A stretch of DNA of 54,595 bases from Spirosoma aerolatum (GCF_002056795.1 NZ_CP020104.1:7905001-7959595), one strand, 5' to 3'. Counted from the first letter of the stretch, positions 25,267 through 34,385 are shown. Translations and numbers: made by a program. Notes: generated from the sequence alone by a model not told the origin.

Positions 25267-28200
25267 ATGAAATTTGAACAATATAAAACCCTCGGATTTA
25301 CCAACTGGTGCGTTGAGAACCGGACGGCTATTTACATCTTCACCTTCCTCATTACGCTGGGTGGGTTGTTTGTGTACAATAATATGCCGAAGGAGCAATT
25401 CCCGGATATCAAAGTTCCCCAGGTCTACATCAATACTGTATATGTAGGGACGGCTCCAGCCGATATTGAAAATACGATTAACAAACAGATTGAGAAGCAG
25501 TTAAAGTCCATTTCGGGTGTAAAGCGAATTAAATCGAATGCCTTGCAGGACGTGTCGGTTATTCTGGTTGAATTTAACCCGGATGTCGAGTCGTCGGTTG
25601 CGTTGCAACGGGTTCGGGATGCTATCGACAAAGCAAAACCTGATTTGCCAAAAGAACTGGATTCGGGACCGACAGCGCAGGACGTCGATTTTTCGGAAAT
25701 GCCGATCATGAACCTCAACATGGCCGGTAACTTCTCGCTGAAACAACTGAAAGAGTACGCTGAAGACTTGCAGGATGTAATTGAAGGAATGCCCGAAATC
25801 CGTCGGGTGGACATCGTCGGAGCGCTGACCCGTGAAATTCAGATCAATGTGGATTTGCCTCGGATGCAGTCGGCAGGTCTGGCGTTTACCGATATTCAGC
25901 AGGCTATTCAGGGCGAAAATATCAACGTATCGGGTGGTGAACTCAATGTAGACGGTGTTCGCAGAACGGTACGGGTGAAAGGTGAATTTACGGATGTCGC
26001 TCAGATTCAGAACCTCCAGATTCGAACGGCCACTGGCGCTACGGTTCGGCTCGGCGATATTGCCGAAGTGCGGGACAATTTTGAAGAACAACAGGATTTT
26101 GCCCGGTTAGATAACAAGTCGGTTGTTACGTTGAACGTCATCAAACGGGCGGGTGCCAACCTGATTTCGGCGGCTGACCGCATTGAAAAAACCATTGAAG
26201 AATATAAGGAAACTCGTTTCCCGGAAGGGTTGGACGTAAAAATCACGGCCGATCAGTCGGAACGTACACGTGAAAGTGTGAACGACCTGGTGAACACCGT
26301 TGTACTGGGCTTCATCTTCGTTGTATTGGTTCTGATGTTCTTCATGGGCGTTCGGGATGCTATTTTCGTCGGTTTATCCGTGCCGCTTTCGGCACTGGTG
26401 GCTTTTGTACTCATGCCGGTTTTAGGGCCTGTAGTCGGCACCTCGTTTACGTTGAACATCATGGTACTGTTCGCGTTCCTGCTAGGCTTGGGACTGGTGG
26501 TCGATGACGCCATTGTGGTTATCGAGAACGCACACCGTCTCTTTAATGATCATAAAGACTGGAATATCCGACAAGCTGTAAAAGCCGCAGCTGGAGAGGT
26601 ATTCGTACCTGTATTGTCCGGTACGCTGACGACCATTGCTCCCTTCTTCCCGCTGCTGTTCTGGCCAGGAATTGTGGGTGAGTTTATGAAGTTCCTGCCG
26701 TTGACGCTCATTCTGACTCTGTTTGCCTCTCTGTTTGTGGCTTATGTGATCAACCCGGTGTTTGCCGTTACATTCATGAAACGCCATGAAGACGATCATC
26801 ATGAGGATAAACAAGGGTTTCAGGAAATTAAGCGCCCACTGATTATCATGACCGTGCTGGCGGGTATCGGGTATGTGATCGACCGGGGTATTGGTAACCT
26901 GTTTGTGTTGCTGATTATCCTGTACACCTTCAATCACTATATACTGACGCCACGACTAATCGTGCCTTTCCAGGAAAATCTGCTTCCGAAGCTGAAAAAC
27001 GGGTATCGGTCGTTAATTTCCTGGATATTGACTGGCTGGCGTCCGGTATTTGCTATTCTCAGTACGTTCGGTCTGCTGATTCTGACCTTTATTATTGTCG
27101 GAATTGCCAAGCCCAAAGTACTCTTCTTTCCAAGTGGCGAACCCGATTATATCTACGTCTATAATGTGATGCCCGTAGGTACGGATGCACGCGTGACCGA
27201 CTCAGTGACGAAGGTGATTGAAAAGCGGGTGTTTAAGATTCTGAAAGAGAACAACGCAACGGATATTGTCAACTCGGTCATCTCGAACGTGGGTAAAAAC
27301 GCGGGTGATCCAATGAACCCCGACCGTTCGGCCACACCACAAAAGTCGAAAGTTACGGTTGCCTTCAAACCCAATACCGAACGACATGGTATTTCGACGG
27401 ATTCGCTACTGAACAAAGTACGGTTAGCCATGCGCGGTTTGCCGGGTAGTGAAATCTCGGTCGAGCGGGAGTCGAATGGACCGCCAACGGGTAAACCAAT
27501 TGCCATCGAGATAGCGGGTGAGGAATTCAGTGAAATGAAGAAACTGGAGAACCTGGTTAAGCAGAAAATTGCTCAGGCCGGTATTCAGGGTATCGACCAG
27601 TTGAAATCCGATCTGATTACCAACAAGCCCGAAATTGTTATCGACATCGACCGGGAAAAGGCCGAACGCGAAGGGATTTCATCGGGGCAGATTGCGCTGG
27701 CGATTCGGACAGCCTTGTTTGGAACCGAAGTGTCGAAATTCCGGGATGCGAAAGATGAATACCCAATCATGGTTCGTCTGAAACCCGACGATCGTAGCCA
27801 GATTGATCGGCTGCTGAGCCTGAACGTAGTGTATCGCGATATGGTGATGGGTGGGCAGCTTCGTCAGGTGCCGATTACGTCGATTGCCAATATTAGCTAT
27901 TCGACGACGTTCAGCCAGATCAACCGGAAAAATCAGGAGCGGCTTATCACCTTGAGTTCCGATGTAGTTCCGGGTTACAATGCCAACCAGATTGTAGCGC
28001 AAATTCAGGAAGTTGTGAAGGAGATCGATGTGCCCAATGGCTACACCGTTAAAATGGGTGGTGAACAGGAAGACCAGCAGGAGTCGATGAACTTCCTGGT
28101 ATCGGCCTTTGGTATTGCCATGATGCTGATTTACCTGATTATGGCCACTCAGTTCAACTCGGTTGTGAAACCGATGATCATCTTCGTAACCATTCTCTTC

Positions 28201-28701
28201 TCACTGATTGGGGTGCTGCTTGGTTTCGTCGTCTTCAATAAGGAGTTCTCGATTATCATGTCGGGGGTTGGTATTATTGCGCTGGCCGGTATCGTGGTGA
28301 AAAACGGGATTCTGCTGATCGAATTTATCGAAGAGCTGCGTGGGCGGGGCGTTCCGCTGCGGGAAGCTATCATCGAAGCTGGGGGTATCCGTCTAACGCC
28401 GGTATTGCTGACCGCTTCGGCGGCTGTACTCGGTCTGATTCCGCTGGCTTTCGGGATTACCGTCGATTTTGTGAGTTTGTTCCGTGACTTCGATCCACAC
28501 ATAGTCATTGGTGGCGATAGCGCCGTGTTCTGGAATATCCTGGCCTGGACCATCATCTTCGGATTAACGTTCTCAACCGCATTGACGCTGGTAGTTGTGC
28601 CCTGTATGTACTGGATCAATGAGCGTATTCGGATGAAATGGTTCGGCAAGAAAGATCCCGCCTTAGCCATGCAGGAAGAGCCGGAAGAAGAACTAGTGTA
28701 A
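25267..28701 (+). CDS. Efflux RND transporter permease subunit (HAE1/AcrB type)
   Basis: An 1144-residue inner-membrane proton/drug antiporter. After TM1 (AIYIFTFLITLGGLFVYNNMP) come the porter domain and then TM2-6. TM4 carries the proton-relay pair in GLGLVVDDAIVVIENAHRLF. A cytoplasmic His/Asp-rich loop (RHEDDHHEDKQ) is followed by an extra hydrophobic pair, RPLIIMTVLAGIGYVIDRGIGNLFVLLIILYTF, before TM7, which is absent from E. coli AcrB. The second half has SGVGIIALAGIVVKNGILLIEFIEE. It forms a tripartite pump with the preceding TolC and adaptor. A terminator follows the stop codon. The substrate cannot be told from sequence. Confidence 0.94.
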   Translation: MKFEQYKTLGFTNWCVENRTAIYIFTFLITLGGLFVYNNMPKEQFPDIKVPQVYINTVYVGTAPADIENTINKQIEKQLKSISGVKRIKSNALQDVSVILVEFNPDVESSVALQRVRDAIDKAKPDLPKELDSGPTAQDVDFSEMPIMNLNMAGNFSLKQLKEYAEDLQDVIEGMPEIRRVDIVGALTREIQINVDLPRMQSAGLAFTDIQQAIQGENINVSGGELNVDGVRRTVRVKGEFTDVAQIQNLQIRTATGATVRLGDIAEVRDNFEEQQDFARLDNKSVVTLNVIKRAGANLISAADRIEKTIEEYKETRFPEGLDVKITADQSERTRESVNDLVNTVVLGFIFVVLVLMFFMGVRDAIFVGLSVPLSALVAFVLMPVLGPVVGTSFTLNIMVLFAFLLGLGLVVDDAIVVIENAHRLFNDHKDWNIRQAVKAAAGEVFVPVLSGTLTTIAPFFPLLFWPGIVGEFMKFLPLTLILTLFASLFVAYVINPVFAVTFMKRHEDDHHEDKQGFQEIKRPLIIMTVLAGIGYVIDRGIGNLFVLLIILYTFNHYILTPRLIVPFQENLLPKLKNGYRSLISWILTGWRPVFAILSTFGLLILTFIIVGIAKPKVLFFPSGEPDYIYVYNVMPVGTDARVTDSVTKVIEKRVFKILKENNATDIVNSVISNVGKNAGDPMNPDRSATPQKSKVTVAFKPNTERHGISTDSLLNKVRLAMRGLPGSEISVERESNGPPTGKPIAIEIAGEEFSEMKKLENLVKQKIAQAGIQGIDQLKSDLITNKPEIVIDIDREKAEREGISSGQIALAIRTALFGTEVSKFRDAKDEYPIMVRLKPDDRSQIDRLLSLNVVYRDMVMGGQLRQVPITSIANISYSTTFSQINRKNQERLITLSSDVVPGYNANQIVAQIQEVVKEIDVPNGYTVKMGGEQEDQQESMNFLVSAFGIAMMLIYLIMATQFNSVVKPMIIFVTILFSLIGVLLGFVVFNKEFSIIMSGVGIIALAGIVVKNGILLIEFIEELRGRGVPLREAIIEAGGIRLTPVLLTASAAVLGLIPLAFGITVDFVSLFRDFDPHIVIGGDSAVFWNILAWTIIFGLTFSTALTLVVVPCMYWINERIRMKWFGKKDPALAMQEEPEEELV

Positions 28702-28720
28702 CGATTAAATAAGTAGGTAC

Positions 28721-28757
28721 CAATGTCAACGGGTTTTACTCGTTGACATTGTTTTTT
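28721..28757 (+). terminator. Terminator of the efflux operon
   Basis: CAATGTCAACG (28721-28731) and its complement (28741-28751) form an 11-bp stem followed by a T6 run. Confidence 0.9.
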
Positions 28758-28770
28758 AGACACTAGCCTG

Positions 28771-30105
28771 ATGAGACGAACCCTGCCAGACTTTGGAAAA
28801 TACCCGATCATTCTGCTCCTGACGAGTAGCCTGATCGCTGCCTGCTCGGGCAAAAAGAGCGCAGATGAAACCGTAGCGAGTACCCCAACATACCGACTGA
28901 TTCCGGCGAAAAAAGTCCTGTTCAATTCGTTTGTCGATTGTAATATGGCCGAGGTCTGGGTTGGTGATACCTTCCGAATCTTTCCGGGTAAGTACGGCGA
29001 AGATCCACTATGGGGCGACGCCCGCGATTTGAAATTTGCCGATGGACAGCATGCCGAAGAAGCGTTTGCCAGTAAAGCGACGGATTTTCACGAACCGCTC
29101 ATGCCCAAAAATGTGCCGGTGAATACGCCCGGTTTACACGGTGCCGTTTGGTTCGAAACCGTATATCAGGATGCCAAAGATCAATCAGGCCGAACACTGT
29201 ATGCGGTTTATCATAACGAAAACTATCCCGCTACGCTCCCCTACAATGCAGCAACAGGCGAAGGGTATAACGCTGAAAAATGGCCACAGGGCATAACAGG
29301 GCCTACATCGCCAGCCGCCGTGTGCCGAATCGGAATCATGAAATCGATCGATGGCGGCAGGTCGTGGGAAAACAAAGGAATCTTTATTGAAGACCTGCAA
29401 CCCCGTATGATTCTGAAGCCGCAAAACACCTCGAAAACCTTTGCCGGTGGCGTTGGCGATCCATCAGCCGTAGCGAGTGGGGACTATCTGTACCTTTTTT
29501 ACGGAGAATATGGCTATCCAGGCCAGTACGGCGAAAAAAGCTATGATCCACATAAAGAATGGAGCGGGCAGTGCGTCAGTATTGCCCGCATTCGGCTACG
29601 TGATCTGGATAATCCGGTTGGTAAAGCGCGTCGCTGGGATGGTAAAGGCTTCAATGCTCCCTATAATGGGGTAGGTTCTCCGGTTTTTTCTTTACAAATC
29701 CCAATGAATGCAGGAGGTGGGCCTGCTTCATCGCCCAAAGCAGGGTTTCACTGGGGGCCGTCCGTTAGCTGGAATACGTATCTAAACTGTTGGGTCATGC
29801 TGATGGCCAAGGCTACCGGCCCATCGTGGGCGGGGAGCAGCATTTACATTTCGTTCAATCCCAACAAGGATTTGGGCGAAGCATTTCAATCGCAGGACTG
29901 GACCAAACCGAAGCTTTTGCTCGATAAGCCAGGTTATTTTCTGTGGTATCCATCGCTCCAGCCCATGAATACCCCTGAAGATGTCTCGAACAAAAACACC
30001 TGCCTGCGATTAGGAAAGCGGGCCCGCTTGTTCATTAAAAACATAAAACCCGAAAAAAGTGAGTATATGTCTGAGCATATCATTGAATTTGAGAAAGTTG
30101 AGTAA
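28771..30105 (+). CDS. Exported propeller-like lipoprotein, possible glycosidase fold
   Basis: A 444-residue predicted lipoprotein (lipobox IAAC in MRRTLPDFGKYPIILLLTSSLIAACSG). The mature protein is rich in aromatic and Gly/Asp turns. It carries repeated blocks that recall five-bladed beta-propeller glycosidases or sialidase-like proteins: CRIGIMKSIDGGRSWENKGIF (an Asp-box-like SxDGGxSW), GGVGDPSAVASGDYLYLFYGEY, GFHWGPSVSWNTYLNCWVMLMA and GYFLWYPSLQPM. I do not assign a family. Catalytic residues cannot be identified with confidence. It stands alone after the efflux terminator and is 69 bases from the next gene. Confidence 0.75.
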   Translation: MRRTLPDFGKYPIILLLTSSLIAACSGKKSADETVASTPTYRLIPAKKVLFNSFVDCNMAEVWVGDTFRIFPGKYGEDPLWGDARDLKFADGQHAEEAFASKATDFHEPLMPKNVPVNTPGLHGAVWFETVYQDAKDQSGRTLYAVYHNENYPATLPYNAATGEGYNAEKWPQGITGPTSPAAVCRIGIMKSIDGGRSWENKGIFIEDLQPRMILKPQNTSKTFAGGVGDPSAVASGDYLYLFYGEYGYPGQYGEKSYDPHKEWSGQCVSIARIRLRDLDNPVGKARRWDGKGFNAPYNGVGSPVFSLQIPMNAGGGPASSPKAGFHWGPSVSWNTYLNCWVMLMAKATGPSWAGSSIYISFNPNKDLGEAFQSQDWTKPKLLLDKPGYFLWYPSLQPMNTPEDVSNKNTCLRLGKRARLFIKNIKPEKSEYMSEHIIEFEKVE

Positions 30106-30174
30106 GGAAACTCGCCTGGTCAGATAAACTTTACGAATGCTCATTCCGTTAGCCATCTATTAGCTTATTCCTTC

Positions 30175-31473
30175 ATGAACCGTACCTCCTTATTGCTTAT
30201 TCTCCCTGCCATTCTTCTGCTGATCGACTGGTATGTGTTCCAGGCGGTGAAGACCCTCAGCCGAACCGCAACCGAGAGTACTCAGCGTATTATAACGTTT
30301 ATCTTCTGGGGATTTACGGCCCTGTCGCTGATGCTCTATGTGGCCATGCAGTTGATCCCCCCCGATTCAATCAGCCGAAACACCCGAACCTTTCTATGGG
30401 CAGCTATTGCCATCCCCTATTTTTCGAAGATTTTCGCCATGCTCATTATTTTCATTGATGATATTGGTCGTTTTTTTCGCTGGCTTGTATCACTTTTCTA
30501 TAAGCCTGAAGTTGGAGAAGCCGTGGTGGATTCGGCTCAAAAAACAATCCCTGACAACGTAAACGGAATTCCTAATGATGCTATCTCCCGCTCTGACTTT
30601 CTGATGAAAACGGCATTGGTAGTCGGTACGGTACCGCTGGTTGGGTTTACCTGGGGAATTTTGTCGGGCGCCCATGATTACCGGATTCGCCGGGTTAAAC
30701 TTCCGTTAAAAAATCTGCCATCCGGTTTCCACGGAATGACCATCGCCCAGATTTCGGATATTCACTCGGGTAGTTTTTTCAATAAAACGGCCGTTCGGGG
30801 CGGGGTGGATATGTTGCTGAAACAAAAGCCCGACATGGTATTTTTTACGGGCGATCTGGTGAATAGTCATGCCGAGGAAGTAAATAGCTACATTGATGTA
30901 TTCGACAAAGTGAAAGCACCGCTAGGTGTGTATTCAACGCTTGGCAACCACGATTACGGCAAATATGTACAGTGGCCGAGCGTTCAGGCTGAGCGGCAAA
31001 ACGTGATGAACGTAGTAGCCGCTCATAAGCAAATGGGCTGGAACATCATGATGGACGAGCACAAGATTCTGGAACAAAACGGCGATAAAATCGCGCTGAT
31101 TGGCGTACAGAACCTTGGCTTTGGCCCGGCGGCCTTACGGGCTGGTAATCTGGCAAAGGCCTATCAGGGAACCAGCGAATACCCCGTTAAGCTACTCCTC
31201 TCCCACGACCCTACACATTGGGATGCTGAAGTTCGACCTAAATATCCTGATATCGACGTTACGTTCAGTGGGCATACGCATGGGGCTCAGTTTGGTGTTG
31301 AGGTGGGCGACGTACGCTGGAGTCCGGCACAGTACTTTTACCGCCAATGGGCCGGACTATACCAGGAAGGTGATCAACGGTTGTATGTGAACCGGGGCTA
31401 TGGCTATATTGGCTATCCGGGCCGGGTGGGTATTTTGCCTGAAATCACCATTTTCGAGTTAGTAAAAGCCTGA
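30175..31473 (+). CDS. Membrane metallophosphoesterase
   Basis: A 432-residue protein with three hydrophobic helices in its first 110 residues (about 6-24, 38-60 and 72-96), another near 144-164, then a calcineurin-like phosphoesterase domain. The metal-binding motifs are in order: SDIHSG (D195, H197), FFTGDLVNSH (226-232), LGNHDYG (257-262), LLSHDPTHW and SGHTHGAQFG. This is the YaeI/YkuE-like group of membrane-linked phosphoesterases; some members act on lipid A precursors or other phospholipids, but the substrate here is unknown. Confidence 0.92.
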   Translation: MNRTSLLLILPAILLLIDWYVFQAVKTLSRTATESTQRIITFIFWGFTALSLMLYVAMQLIPPDSISRNTRTFLWAAIAIPYFSKIFAMLIIFIDDIGRFFRWLVSLFYKPEVGEAVVDSAQKTIPDNVNGIPNDAISRSDFLMKTALVVGTVPLVGFTWGILSGAHDYRIRRVKLPLKNLPSGFHGMTIAQISDIHSGSFFNKTAVRGGVDMLLKQKPDMVFFTGDLVNSHAEEVNSYIDVFDKVKAPLGVYSTLGNHDYGKYVQWPSVQAERQNVMNVVAAHKQMGWNIMMDEHKILEQNGDKIALIGVQNLGFGPAALRAGNLAKAYQGTSEYPVKLLLSHDPTHWDAEVRPKYPDIDVTFSGHTHGAQFGVEVGDVRWSPAQYFYRQWAGLYQEGDQRLYVNRGYGYIGYPGRVGILPEITIFELVKA

Positions 31474-31534
31474 TCAATCAAGTAGATACGTGCGAATGAC
31501 TGGGTGGTTACAGATACCAGGATGTGCGAAGTAA

Positions 31535-31589
31535 AACGACAATTGGGTAAATTGTAGGCGAAACGTTTACAGTTTACCCAATTGTCGTT
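31535..31589. terminator. Long hairpin after the metallophosphoesterase gene
   Basis: A perfect 17-bp stem (31535-31551 with 31573-31589) encloses a 21-base loop. There is no T run after the right arm, so it may block 3'-exonuclease or act as a factor-dependent terminator. Confidence 0.6.
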
Positions 31590-31643
31590 ATAACCAACCG
31601 CCTGATCAACGCGTTACACTAACCAATTAACCATCAAACGCAC

Positions 31644-32513
31644 ATGAAAATCATTTTTATTACTGGACTTTCCTTCTTTATGTCTTTGTTTTCCTACCTC
31701 ACACCTGTGCAGGAAGAGCAAAAAACAATTCCTCTTTGCCATAATACCGATTCGGCAACACCCAATGACATGGCCTTAATGGCAGCCGATCCGGCTTTTC
31801 AGAACCTGCATGCCAACCCATTGCCGTTTACCTATGCTGGTGCTGGCGAAATGATTAAGTTCTCGACCCCCGATGGACAGTCGGCAAACGGCTTTTTCCT
31901 GAAATCGAAAAAAGCGTCGAATAAATGGCTGCTGGTTTATCAGGAATGGTGGGGATTGAATGACAATATCAAACAACAGGCTGAAGCGTTCTATAACGAC
32001 TTGAAAGATGTAAACGTACTGGCTGTCGACATGTACGATGGCAAAGTAGCAACCGAACGAGCCGAAGCGGGTAAGCTGATGAGTTCGGCCAGTAAAGAGC
32101 GGCTGACGAGCATTCAGAAAGGGGCTATCGCTTATGCCGGTCCAAAAGCAGAGTTTGCCAGTGTGGGCTGGTGCTTTGGCGGTATGCTGTCGTTGCAATC
32201 AGCCCTGATGGAAGGTCAGCAGGCAAAAGGCTGTGTGATGTACTACGGTCGCCCGGAGCAGGATGTTGAGAAGCTGAAAACTCTACATACGGATGTATTG
32301 GGCATTTTTGGTAGCCGCGACAAAGGCATTACGCCTGAATCGGTAAAGCAGTTTGAGGAAAACATGCAGAAAGCAGGCAAAAAAGTGACGGTCAAGATGT
32401 ACGATGCCGATCATGGATTTGCTAATCCGAGCAACCCCATTTACGATAAGGAAGCGGCTGCCGATGCGTATAAGCTGTCCCTGGCCTATCTGAAAGATAA
32501 ACTGAAAGCCTAG
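31644..32513 (+). CDS. Dienelactone hydrolase family protein, exported
   Basis: A 289-residue protein with an N-terminal signal (MKIIFITGLSFFMSLFSYLTPV). It has the dienelactone hydrolase fold, with C177 in VGWCFGGMLSLQSAL as nucleophile, D226 in LGIFGSRDKGI as acid and H257 in MYDADHGFANPSNP as base. The loop YQEWWGLNDNIKQQAEAF is typical of the family. Classical members open dienelactone in chloroaromatic breakdown, but the exported form in Bacteroidota has no proven substrate. It stands alone between two hairpins. Confidence 0.9.
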   Translation: MKIIFITGLSFFMSLFSYLTPVQEEQKTIPLCHNTDSATPNDMALMAADPAFQNLHANPLPFTYAGAGEMIKFSTPDGQSANGFFLKSKKASNKWLLVYQEWWGLNDNIKQQAEAFYNDLKDVNVLAVDMYDGKVATERAEAGKLMSSASKERLTSIQKGAIAYAGPKAEFASVGWCFGGMLSLQSALMEGQQAKGCVMYYGRPEQDVEKLKTLHTDVLGIFGSRDKGITPESVKQFEENMQKAGKKVTVKMYDADHGFANPSNPIYDKEAAADAYKLSLAYLKDKLKA

Positions 32514-32566
32514 TAAGCAATCACCTTACGAAAACCGCGCTGTTGTGTAAAATTAGCCCTTGCAGT

Positions 32567-32598
32567 AAAAGCCTGACTATCTGATGGTCAGGCTTTTT
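32567..32598 (+). terminator. Terminator of the dienelactone hydrolase gene
   Basis: AAAAGCCTGAC (32567-32577) pairs with GTCAGGCTTTT (32587-32597), followed by T residues. Confidence 0.85.
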
Positions 32599-32691
32599 AA
32601 TTAAACTTTAACCAATTTTATTCTGTTTACATTAAACGGAACGGTGGTTCATCAGTCTAACTGACAAACCGGGTGAAAACCTACCACTGCG

Positions 32692-33111
32692 ATGAAACTA
32701 TTAACATGGAGTTCTTTAGTAGCTTGCCTGATAGTAGGGGCGGCTACAGTTTCGTTTGCTCAATATGGCTACGGTCAGGGCTATCCAAATGGCAATGGCT
32801 GTAACCCGAACTACCAAAATGGCTATGGCTATGGACAGCCTTATCCGAATGGGGGTTATAATAACGGAGGTTACAATAATGGCTACGGTCCAAACTACCC
32901 TAACAACGGCTATTATTCATATGGGAGACCCTATCCAGCGCAACCGCCCGTAGTGGTTGTGCCACCGCGAGTCATAATCGCCCCTCCCCCTCCTCCGGTG
33001 GTTATTGCTCCTCCCGTAGTTGTTCGCCCATATTCAAATTATAATTACGGCTATGGGTACAGGCACCAGGGTTGGAGAGGTGGCTACGGTGGCCGTGGCC
33101 ATCGCTGGTAA
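32692..33111 (+). CDS. Secreted Tyr/Gly/Asn/Pro-rich low-complexity protein
   Basis: A 139-residue protein. The signal peptide MKLLTWSSLVACLIVGAATVSFAQ is followed by YG/NGY repeats, then a Pro/Val block (PPVVVVPPRVIIAPPPPPVV) and a basic Gly-rich tail ending GYGGRGHRW. There is one Cys in the mature part. No domain is recognised. Such sequences occur in surface or cell-wall-like matrix proteins and in small outer-membrane lipoprotein-like proteins; the role is unknown. A similar gene, 33187-33483, follows directly. Confidence 0.8.
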   Translation: MKLLTWSSLVACLIVGAATVSFAQYGYGQGYPNGNGCNPNYQNGYGYGQPYPNGGYNNGGYNNGYGPNYPNNGYYSYGRPYPAQPPVVVVPPRVIIAPPPPPVVIAPPVVVRPYSNYNYGYGYRHQGWRGGYGGRGHRW

Positions 33112-33124
33112 ATTGAATGAGTAC

Positions 33125-33150
33125 CTCTAACGGGGTATACCCCGTTAGAG
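33125..33150. repeat. Perfect 26-bp palindrome between the two YG-rich genes
   Basis: A perfect 13+13 palindrome (CTCTAACGGGGTA and its complement, no loop) lies 13 bases after the stop of the first YG-rich gene. No T run follows. It could be a regulator operator or a transcript hairpin. Confidence 0.7.
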
Positions 33151-33186
33151 CCGTGATTGATGGTTCAACGAATGACGTTAAAAGAT

Positions 33187-33483
33187 ATGAAAACCTTAAA
33201 AGTAATGCCTTTGCTAGTAGCCAGTTTGCTGGTTGTACTAGTATCTAGTTGCGGCCCTGCTTATGTAAACACAGGGGTTGGTTACGGAGGTTATTATGGC
33301 CGTCCGTACTATGGCTACGGGTATCCATATGGTTATTATCGTCCGCCGGTTGTGGTTCGTCCACAAGTTGTCCGCCCTCGTTATTACACCCCTTCTCCCC
33401 GGTATTATGGCGGAGGCAGCCCGAACGCTCGACGGGGTTATGGCGGAAGTTACGGTGGAGGCCGGGCACGTGGTCCGCGCTAG
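33187..33483 (+). CDS. Tyr/Gly/Pro-rich lipoprotein
   Basis: A 98-residue protein from the ATG at 33187: MKTLKVMPLLVASLLVVLVSSC has a lipobox VSSC, which decides the start over in-frame upstream candidates. The mature part is YGG/YGY repeats, then PPVVVRPQVVRPR, and ends in a basic GGRARGPR tail. It resembles the preceding gene in composition and in the order of blocks (YG-rich, PPVVV, basic Gly-rich), so the pair may be a diverged duplication. Function is unknown. Confidence 0.75.
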   Translation: MKTLKVMPLLVASLLVVLVSSCGPAYVNTGVGYGGYYGRPYYGYGYPYGYYRPPVVVRPQVVRPRYYTPSPRYYGGGSPNARRGYGGSYGGGRARGPR

Positions 33484-33496
33484 TAGCTAACTAACT

Positions 33497-33577
33497 ATCG
33501 TTTAAACACAGAGCCAGGTTGAATACAGAGATAAGTTAAGTACCTCTGTGTTTAACCTGGCTCTGTGTTTAAACGAT
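33497..33577. terminator. Extended bidirectional hairpin between convergent genes
   Basis: A perfect 24-bp stem (33497-33520 with 33554-33577) encloses a second inner stem built on ACAGAG/CTCTGT. It lies between the YG-rich lipoprotein and the gamma-glutamylcyclotransferase, whose stop codon overlaps the last base of the right arm. Confidence 0.8.
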
Positions 33578-34005
33578 TATACAGGTTTGTAAGGATTGCC
33601 TATATACTGTGCGTAATCACCCGATACGATCAGTGGTTTTTCAGTTGTTGGCAGATTATATAGATAAATCCAGCAGTCGATTAATGCATTGTTTACTTCG
33701 ACAGGAATAACGGCCCGTATAAATTCGGTCGGCTGCTCGAAATCATCGCCAACGCCTTCATAGTAATCCAGATAGGTCAGAATACTCTCTTTCTGATGGC
33801 CTATATTGAACACAGTGCCATGAACATACCCCTGGCTGGCTTCGTCGTAAATGGCCCCAGGATAACTGCCCATGTCGAAAGCCTGCCCTCTAAATTTACC
33901 TTCGCCAATATAGCGGCCCCGCTGACGTAGATATTGAGCAAAATGATTATCAAAAGGGGAGCGGAGCGTGCCGTAAACGATCAGAAATTCGGGAGTACTA
34001 GTCAT
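33577..34005 (-). CDS. Gamma-glutamylcyclotransferase family protein
   Basis: A 142-residue protein. The substrate-binding loop is LIVYGTLRSPF (8-18), and the rest of the fold follows: GKFRGQAFDMGSYPGAIYDE, a Glu in YLDYYEGVG that is the likely catalytic acid, and FIRAVIPVEVNNALIDCWIYLYN. This is the GGCT/AIG2-like fold, acting on gamma-glutamyl peptides or amines to form 5-oxoproline. The precise substrate is unknown. It is a single minus-strand gene among plus-strand genes. Confidence 0.87.
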   Translation of the reverse strand: MTSTPEFLIVYGTLRSPFDNHFAQYLRQRGRYIGEGKFRGQAFDMGSYPGAIYDEASQGYVHGTVFNIGHQKESILTYLDYYEGVGDDFEQPTEFIRAVIPVEVNNALIDCWIYLYNLPTTEKPLIVSGDYAQYIGNPYKPV

Positions 34006-34077
34006 TCAATAAAAAAAGCTGACGGGACGACGAAAGTAGTTAATTTTGACGTTATTAGATAAAAACAGGGTTGATCA

Positions 34078-34284
34078 ATGAAAAAGTCGCACATACTTTT
34101 ACTGATGGCTATCACGCTAACGTTCATAGATGTACCTGTTCAGACGCAGGCATCTGCTCGTACTAATTCGTCAGAAGTTTCCATTTTTGGACGTAAACGC
34201 AAAGGGTACAAACCCAAACGTGGAGGTCTGTTCAACACCGGACTTTTTCGTAAGAAAAATCCCTGTGGATGCCCGAAGCATTAA
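34078..34284 (+). CDS. Small basic exported peptide
   Basis: A 68-residue product with signal peptide MKKSHILLLMAITLTFIDVPVQTQA and a short, strongly basic mature part (FGRKRKGYKPKRGG, then LFRKKNPCGCPKH). The C-terminal CGCPKH could bind metal or be modified. No family is recognised. The signal peptide, sharp basic motif and immediate terminator support a real gene. Confidence 0.65.
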   Translation: MKKSHILLLMAITLTFIDVPVQTQASARTNSSEVSIFGRKRKGYKPKRGGLFNTGLFRKKNPCGCPKH

Positions 34285-34318
34285 GCAATTGTTAAGAAAT
34301 TGTATTTATATCAGAGAT

Positions 34319-34341
34319 AGGCCCTCAAATGGGCCTTTTTT
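34319..34341 (+). terminator. Intrinsic terminator of the small basic peptide gene
   Basis: AGGCCC (34319-34324) pairs with GGGCCT (34331-34336), followed by T6. Confidence 0.85.
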
Positions 34342-34385
34342 CGTTTTAAAAGTTGTAAAAATCTGTGTTTCAGCGTAAAATTTCG

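Noticed and set aside
26482..26937. A 151-codon minus-strand frame rich in Gln/His
   Set aside because: It is fully antisense to the RND pump, whose protein is clear. The composition follows from the pump's codons.
28149..28925. A 258-codon open frame on the minus strand
   Set aside because: It lies opposite the 3' end of the RND pump gene and into the next gene; its Ser/Arg/Pro-rich product with no domain is what an antisense frame gives.
32692..33111. Repeated GGTTA/GGCTA units as a CRISPR or satellite array
   Set aside because: The repeats are codons of a low-complexity protein with signal peptide; there are no equal spacers.
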